Below are positions 61,452-64,000 of a stretch of 64,000 bases of DNA, in pieces. The notes beneath the pieces are model-generated. The model was not told where the DNA came from, ran no database searches, and saw only the letters and a list, made by a program, of their open reading frames with translations. How positions within the stretch are numbered: the first letter of the stretch is position 1; every line of letters begins with the position of its first letter. The DNA comes from JAEUMG01 sp046349315 (lineage in GTDB: Bacteria > Pseudomonadota > Alphaproteobacteria > Rhizobiales > Aestuariivirgaceae), in assembly GCA_046349315.1 (NCBI GenBank), contig JAXMCQ010000017.1:74638-138637 (forward strand), given 5' to 3'. The position numbers and the translations under genes are program-made.

Positions 61452-61928
61452 ATGGCCCAGAGACTGGTGATGTGGCTTGCTTTGGCGGTGCTGGCCTTGG
61501 GCTTTGGCGGAACCACAAGACCGGCCCAGGCGAATGGCTTTTGCACCTGCTGCCTTAACCCCATGCCGGAGGCTTGCGCCAAGGCCTGCGAGGCGCGCCC
61601 GGCCACCCCCAACCAGTGTCCCGCCTTCGTCATCTATGAGGGCGCCGGCGCCGCGGGTCCCACCGGCAATCCCCTCAATGCCATGTCCCTGAAGGAACTC
61701 GACATGGGCAGCCCGCACCGCAGCGAGCTTGAGGGGTTCCGGAGATTCCTTGAAAAATACCGCATCAAGGCGATCAAGGACTGGCGCGCCGCCGCCCACG
61801 CCTATGACCGCGGCAAGCTTGCCAAGGATGCCTTCGAAGAAGCGAGCACGCTCTATCGCGACGCACTCGTCGGCTATTATCACGGCATCCGGGCCTATCG
61901 CGAAAATATCCACGCGGCCCCGGAATAG
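61452..61928 (+). CDS. Hypothetical exported Cys-rich protein
   Basis: From the ATG at 61452 (GGGGGA upstream) the protein has 158 residues. A signal peptide (about 1-27, MAQRLVMWLALAVLALGFGG) is followed by a cysteine cluster NGFCTCCLNPMPEACAKACE and one more Cys in TPNQCPAF, six in all. The C-terminal part is helical (about 85-155, rich in Arg, Lys and Ala). Six cysteines suggest disulfides or metal binding in the periplasm. No family is recognised. It lies between holC and pepA on the opposite strand, with only three bases to the pepA stop. Confidence 0.7.
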   Translation: MAQRLVMWLALAVLALGFGGTTRPAQANGFCTCCLNPMPEACAKACEARPATPNQCPAFVIYEGAGAAGPTGNPLNAMSLKELDMGSPHRSELEGFRRFLEKYRIKAIKDWRAAAHAYDRGKLAKDAFEEASTLYRDALVGYYHGIRAYRENIHAAPE

Positions 61929-61931
61929 GCC

Positions 61932-63416
61932 CTATTCGTAGTATTTCTCGACCAATCGGTTGAGAAGCCGAACACCCCACCCTGACGCCCAGCCCTGGCT
62001 GATCGGCGACTTGGGCGAGTCCATGGCCGTCCCCGCAACGTCAAGGTGCACCCACGGCACGTTGTTCACGAAGCGCTGCAGGAATTGCGCGGCGGTGATC
62101 GAGCCGGCATTGCGGCCGCCGATATTCTTCATGTCGGCGACCTCGAAATCGATCATCTTGTCGTATTCGGGGCCCATCGGCATGCGCCAGACCTTTTCGC
62201 CGGTCTCGATCCCGGCTTCGGCAAGGCGACTCGCCAGTTCGTCATTGTTCGAGAACAGGCCGGCATGTTCCTTGCCCAGCGCCACCAGGATCGCACCGGT
62301 AAGGGTCGCAAGGTCAATCATGAATTCCGGCTTGAAACGGTTCTGGATGTACCAAAGCACATCGGCGAGAACGAGCCTGCCTTCGGCGTCCGTATTGAGC
62401 ACGGCGATGGTCTGCCCCGACATGGATTTGACCACATCGCCCGGCCGCTGTGCGTTGCCGTCCACCATGTTCTCGACCAGCCCGATGGCGCCGACCACGT
62501 TCGCGCGCGCCTTGCGCTTGGCGAGCGCCATCATCAGGCCGACGACGCAGGCCGCCCCGCCCATGTCGCCCTTCATGTCCTCCATGCCGGCTGCCGGCTT
62601 GATCGAAACGCCGCCGGTATCGAAGGTAACGCCCTTGCCGATGAAGGCGATCGGCGCCGCGCCGCGCTTGCCTCCGTTCCAGCGCATCACGACCATGCGC
62701 GGTGCATTCGATGAGCCCTGCGCGACGCCGAGCAATGCCCCCATGCCAAGCTTTTCCATCTGGGCCGGGTTCAGAATCTCGACCTGAACGCCGAGCTTCG
62801 ACAACGCCTTGGCACGATTGGCAAATTCGATCGGATAGAGATGGTTGGCTGGTTCGTTGACGAGGTCACGAGCCATGTGAACGCCCGCCGCGACTGCATC
62901 GAGATCGGCAAATGCGAGCTTCGCCGCCGCTGCATCGGCAGTAAGCACGGTGAGGCTGGAGAGCCCTGAATTCTCGTCCGGCTTCTTGGTCTTGTATTTC
63001 AGGAACCCATATGTCCGAAGCCGCACGCCCGAGGCCAAAAGCGCCGGCGCCTGCCCGGCCTTGAGCTTCACCCCAGCCGGGAGGTCGGCAGCGATCGTCG
63101 CTTCCTTCGCCTTCATGCCCTGAAGCGCACCGGCGATCGTTCCGCCCAAATATTCGATTTCCCGCGCCGCTAGCTTGGCCGGGTCGCCAATTCCGAACAC
63201 CGCAATGCGTTCGAATTGGGTGCCTGCCGGCGCCAAAATGTCGAGCATTTGGTCGCGCTTGCCCTCGAATTTTGCCGCTTTCATCGCGCGCGAGACATGG
63301 CCGCCCGCAGCGGCATCGGCCTTCGCGGCGAGCCCGGACAATTTTCCGCCCTCCGCTACAAACGTGATAAAAATTCCCGACTTTGGCAGGGCCGGCGATT
63401 CGAATCTGATTTTCAT
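61932..63416 (-). CDS. pepA: Leucyl aminopeptidase (M17)
   Basis: The 494-residue enzyme has the N-terminal macro-like domain and the catalytic M17 domain, with FIGKGVTFDTGGVSIKPA, MKGDMGGAACVVG and the metal-binding NTDAEGRLVLADVLWY. It removes N-terminal residues from peptides, and relatives also bind DNA in plasmid recombination. It is divergent from the lptD-like gene, with 215 bases between the starts. Confidence 0.95.
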   Translation of the reverse strand: MKIRFESPALPKSGIFITFVAEGGKLSGLAAKADAAAGGHVSRAMKAAKFEGKRDQMLDILAPAGTQFERIAVFGIGDPAKLAAREIEYLGGTIAGALQGMKAKEATIAADLPAGVKLKAGQAPALLASGVRLRTYGFLKYKTKKPDENSGLSSLTVLTADAAAAKLAFADLDAVAAGVHMARDLVNEPANHLYPIEFANRAKALSKLGVQVEILNPAQMEKLGMGALLGVAQGSSNAPRMVVMRWNGGKRGAAPIAFIGKGVTFDTGGVSIKPAAGMEDMKGDMGGAACVVGLMMALAKRKARANVVGAIGLVENMVDGNAQRPGDVVKSMSGQTIAVLNTDAEGRLVLADVLWYIQNRFKPEFMIDLATLTGAILVALGKEHAGLFSNNDELASRLAEAGIETGEKVWRMPMGPEYDKMIDFEVADMKNIGGRNAGSITAAQFLQRFVNNVPWVHLDVAGTAMDSPKSPISQGWASGWGVRLLNRLVEKYYE

Positions 63417-63631
63417 GAAGAATCCTGAGGGAATAGGCTTTTCGGTGCGCTTTCCTTACCGTCTTAAGGTCCTCGGTTCAACGATCAACACTCCGTTAGC
63501 CATGGCGGCATGGCCGCCATGTCACGACCGTAATTTCTTCCGAGGCTCCCATCGATTTCCTTCTAGGCGGGGGCGATCAAACCAGTTAAAAAAGTGCAAA
63601 CATTCGTGATTTGGCAGCACACTCTCCGGCC
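63417..63631. promoter_or_regulatory. Divergent intergenic region with a short palindrome
   Basis: This 215-base spacer between the starts of pepA and the lptD-like gene should hold both promoters. It contains a perfect inverted repeat CATGGCGG/CCGCCATG at 63501-63521 with a five-base loop and a run of six A at 63590-63595. I see no gene or clear promoter boxes. Confidence 0.4.
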
Positions 63632-64000
63632 ATGACGGGGGACACGGTCATCAGGCAAGTGCGCAGCGTTTGTGCTGCAATGCGAAATCGCGCCTTTTTT
63701 CTTGCGCTCCTGCCCGTCCTCTATCTCTCGGCGCTGCTTTTCGGCATGCCCCCGGTGATGGCCGCGACGTCCAGCACCACCGCCAAGGAAGACAAGGTCA
63801 AGCCGATTCTGAAGACGCCGCCGAAGGGCACGCGGGTCAATGTCATATCCGACCGGATGACATATGATTCCCGCACCAAGATCGCCGTTGCGACGGGTCG
63901 CGTTGAACTCACTTACGGTCCCTACGATCTCATTGCGACCCGCGTCACCTACAACACCAAGACCGGCGTCATGACCGCTAATGGCGAGGTCCGCCTCAAG
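63632..64000 (+). CDS. lptD: LPS-assembly protein LptD (OstA), N-terminal part (cut by window edge)
   Basis: The frame is open from an ATG at 63632 to the right edge, giving 123 residues. A signal peptide is visible (MRNRAFFLALLPVLYLSALLF, ending PPVMAA). The next part is the OstA/LptA-type jelly-roll start: VNVISDRMTYDSRTKIAVATG and YDLIATRVTYNTKTGVMTANG, typical of the periplasmic N-domain of LptD, which inserts lipopolysaccharide into the outer membrane. The internal ATG at 63680 may be the real start, since the signal peptide begins there. In many rhizobia lptF and lptG lie between pepA and lptD, but here they do not. Confidence 0.78.
   Translation, partial: MTGDTVIRQVRSVCAAMRNRAFFLALLPVLYLSALLFGMPPVMAATSSTTAKEDKVKPILKTPPKGTRVNVISDRMTYDSRTKIAVATGRVELTYGPYDLIATRVTYNTKTGVMTANGEVRLK

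Noticed and set aside
1..64000. Search for tRNA, rRNA, CRISPR arrays, insertion sequences or prophage genes
   Set aside because: None was recognised by eye. Short or divergent RNA genes could still be missed without a covariance-model scan.

Overview
The window is G+C-rich chromosomal DNA of an alphaproteobacterium, most likely of the order Hyphomicrobiales (Rhizobiales). The main reason is gene order: ntrY-ntrC-ntrB-dusB, ispDF (fused), cinA, ratA, lipA, lpdA, pdhC-pdhB-pdhA, ftsB, eno, kdsA, pyrG, secG, tpiA, ppiD, trpDC, moaC, moeA and lexA follow the backbone known from rhizobia. Supporting signs are an E1-beta subunit with its own lipoyl domain and a direct-repeat LexA box of the alphaproteobacterial type. 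trpE and trpG are separate genes, not the fused trpE(G) of Rhizobiaceae, so the genome probably lies outside that family. Genus cannot be decided from the sequence. No tRNA, rRNA, insertion sequence, transposase or CRISPR array was seen.

Layout. 1-8 kb: nitrogen two-component genes (ntrY cut by the left edge, ntrC, ntrB) with dusB, then divergent ispDF-cinA, and ratA-lipA on the minus strand. 8-16 kb: two small GlsB-type membrane proteins and a long minus-strand pyruvate dehydrogenase cluster (ftsB, pdhA, a small membrane protein, pdhB, pdhC, two SGNH hydrolases, a GNAT acetyltransferase, lpdA). 16-26 kb: an Rrf2 regulator and the core-metabolism run eno, kdsA, a PaaI thioesterase, a mechanosensitive channel, pyrG, secG and tpiA. 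26-35 kb: a plus-strand run ppiD-trpE-trpG-trpD-trpC-moaC-moeA joined by very short gaps or 4-base overlaps, then lexA with its own SOS box. 35-44 kb: gatCA, ruvX-cobM, an alpha/beta-hydrolase-adenylate cyclase fusion, an rRNA methyltransferase and a tyrosine-rich secreted protein. 43-48 kb: frmA and gfa, divergent from a dimethylglycine/sarcosine dehydrogenase-like gene, which suggests one-carbon (formaldehyde) metabolism. 48-64 kb: transporters (RhtA-like, EamA, queuosine-precursor type), ndk, ppc, an ABC-F ATPase, an nhaD-nhaA pair, a secreted phytase-like esterase, holC, pepA and the start of lptD.

The most distinctive non-genic content is interspersed palindromic repeats. Family A is a four-hairpin element at 34830-34967 and 47633-47760 in opposite orientations. 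Family B is a two-palindrome element at 36827-36910 and 44365-44447, also in opposite orientations, with a structural relative at 50133-50228. A separate run of hairpins lies in the tpiA/ppiD divergent region. All sit between genes.

I found no clearly new multi-gene system. The best candidates for something less described are the translationally coupled SGNH-SGNH-GNAT cassette inside the pyruvate dehydrogenase operon, the uncharacterised membrane protein between pdhA and pdhB, and the tyrosine-rich secreted protein downstream of frmA.
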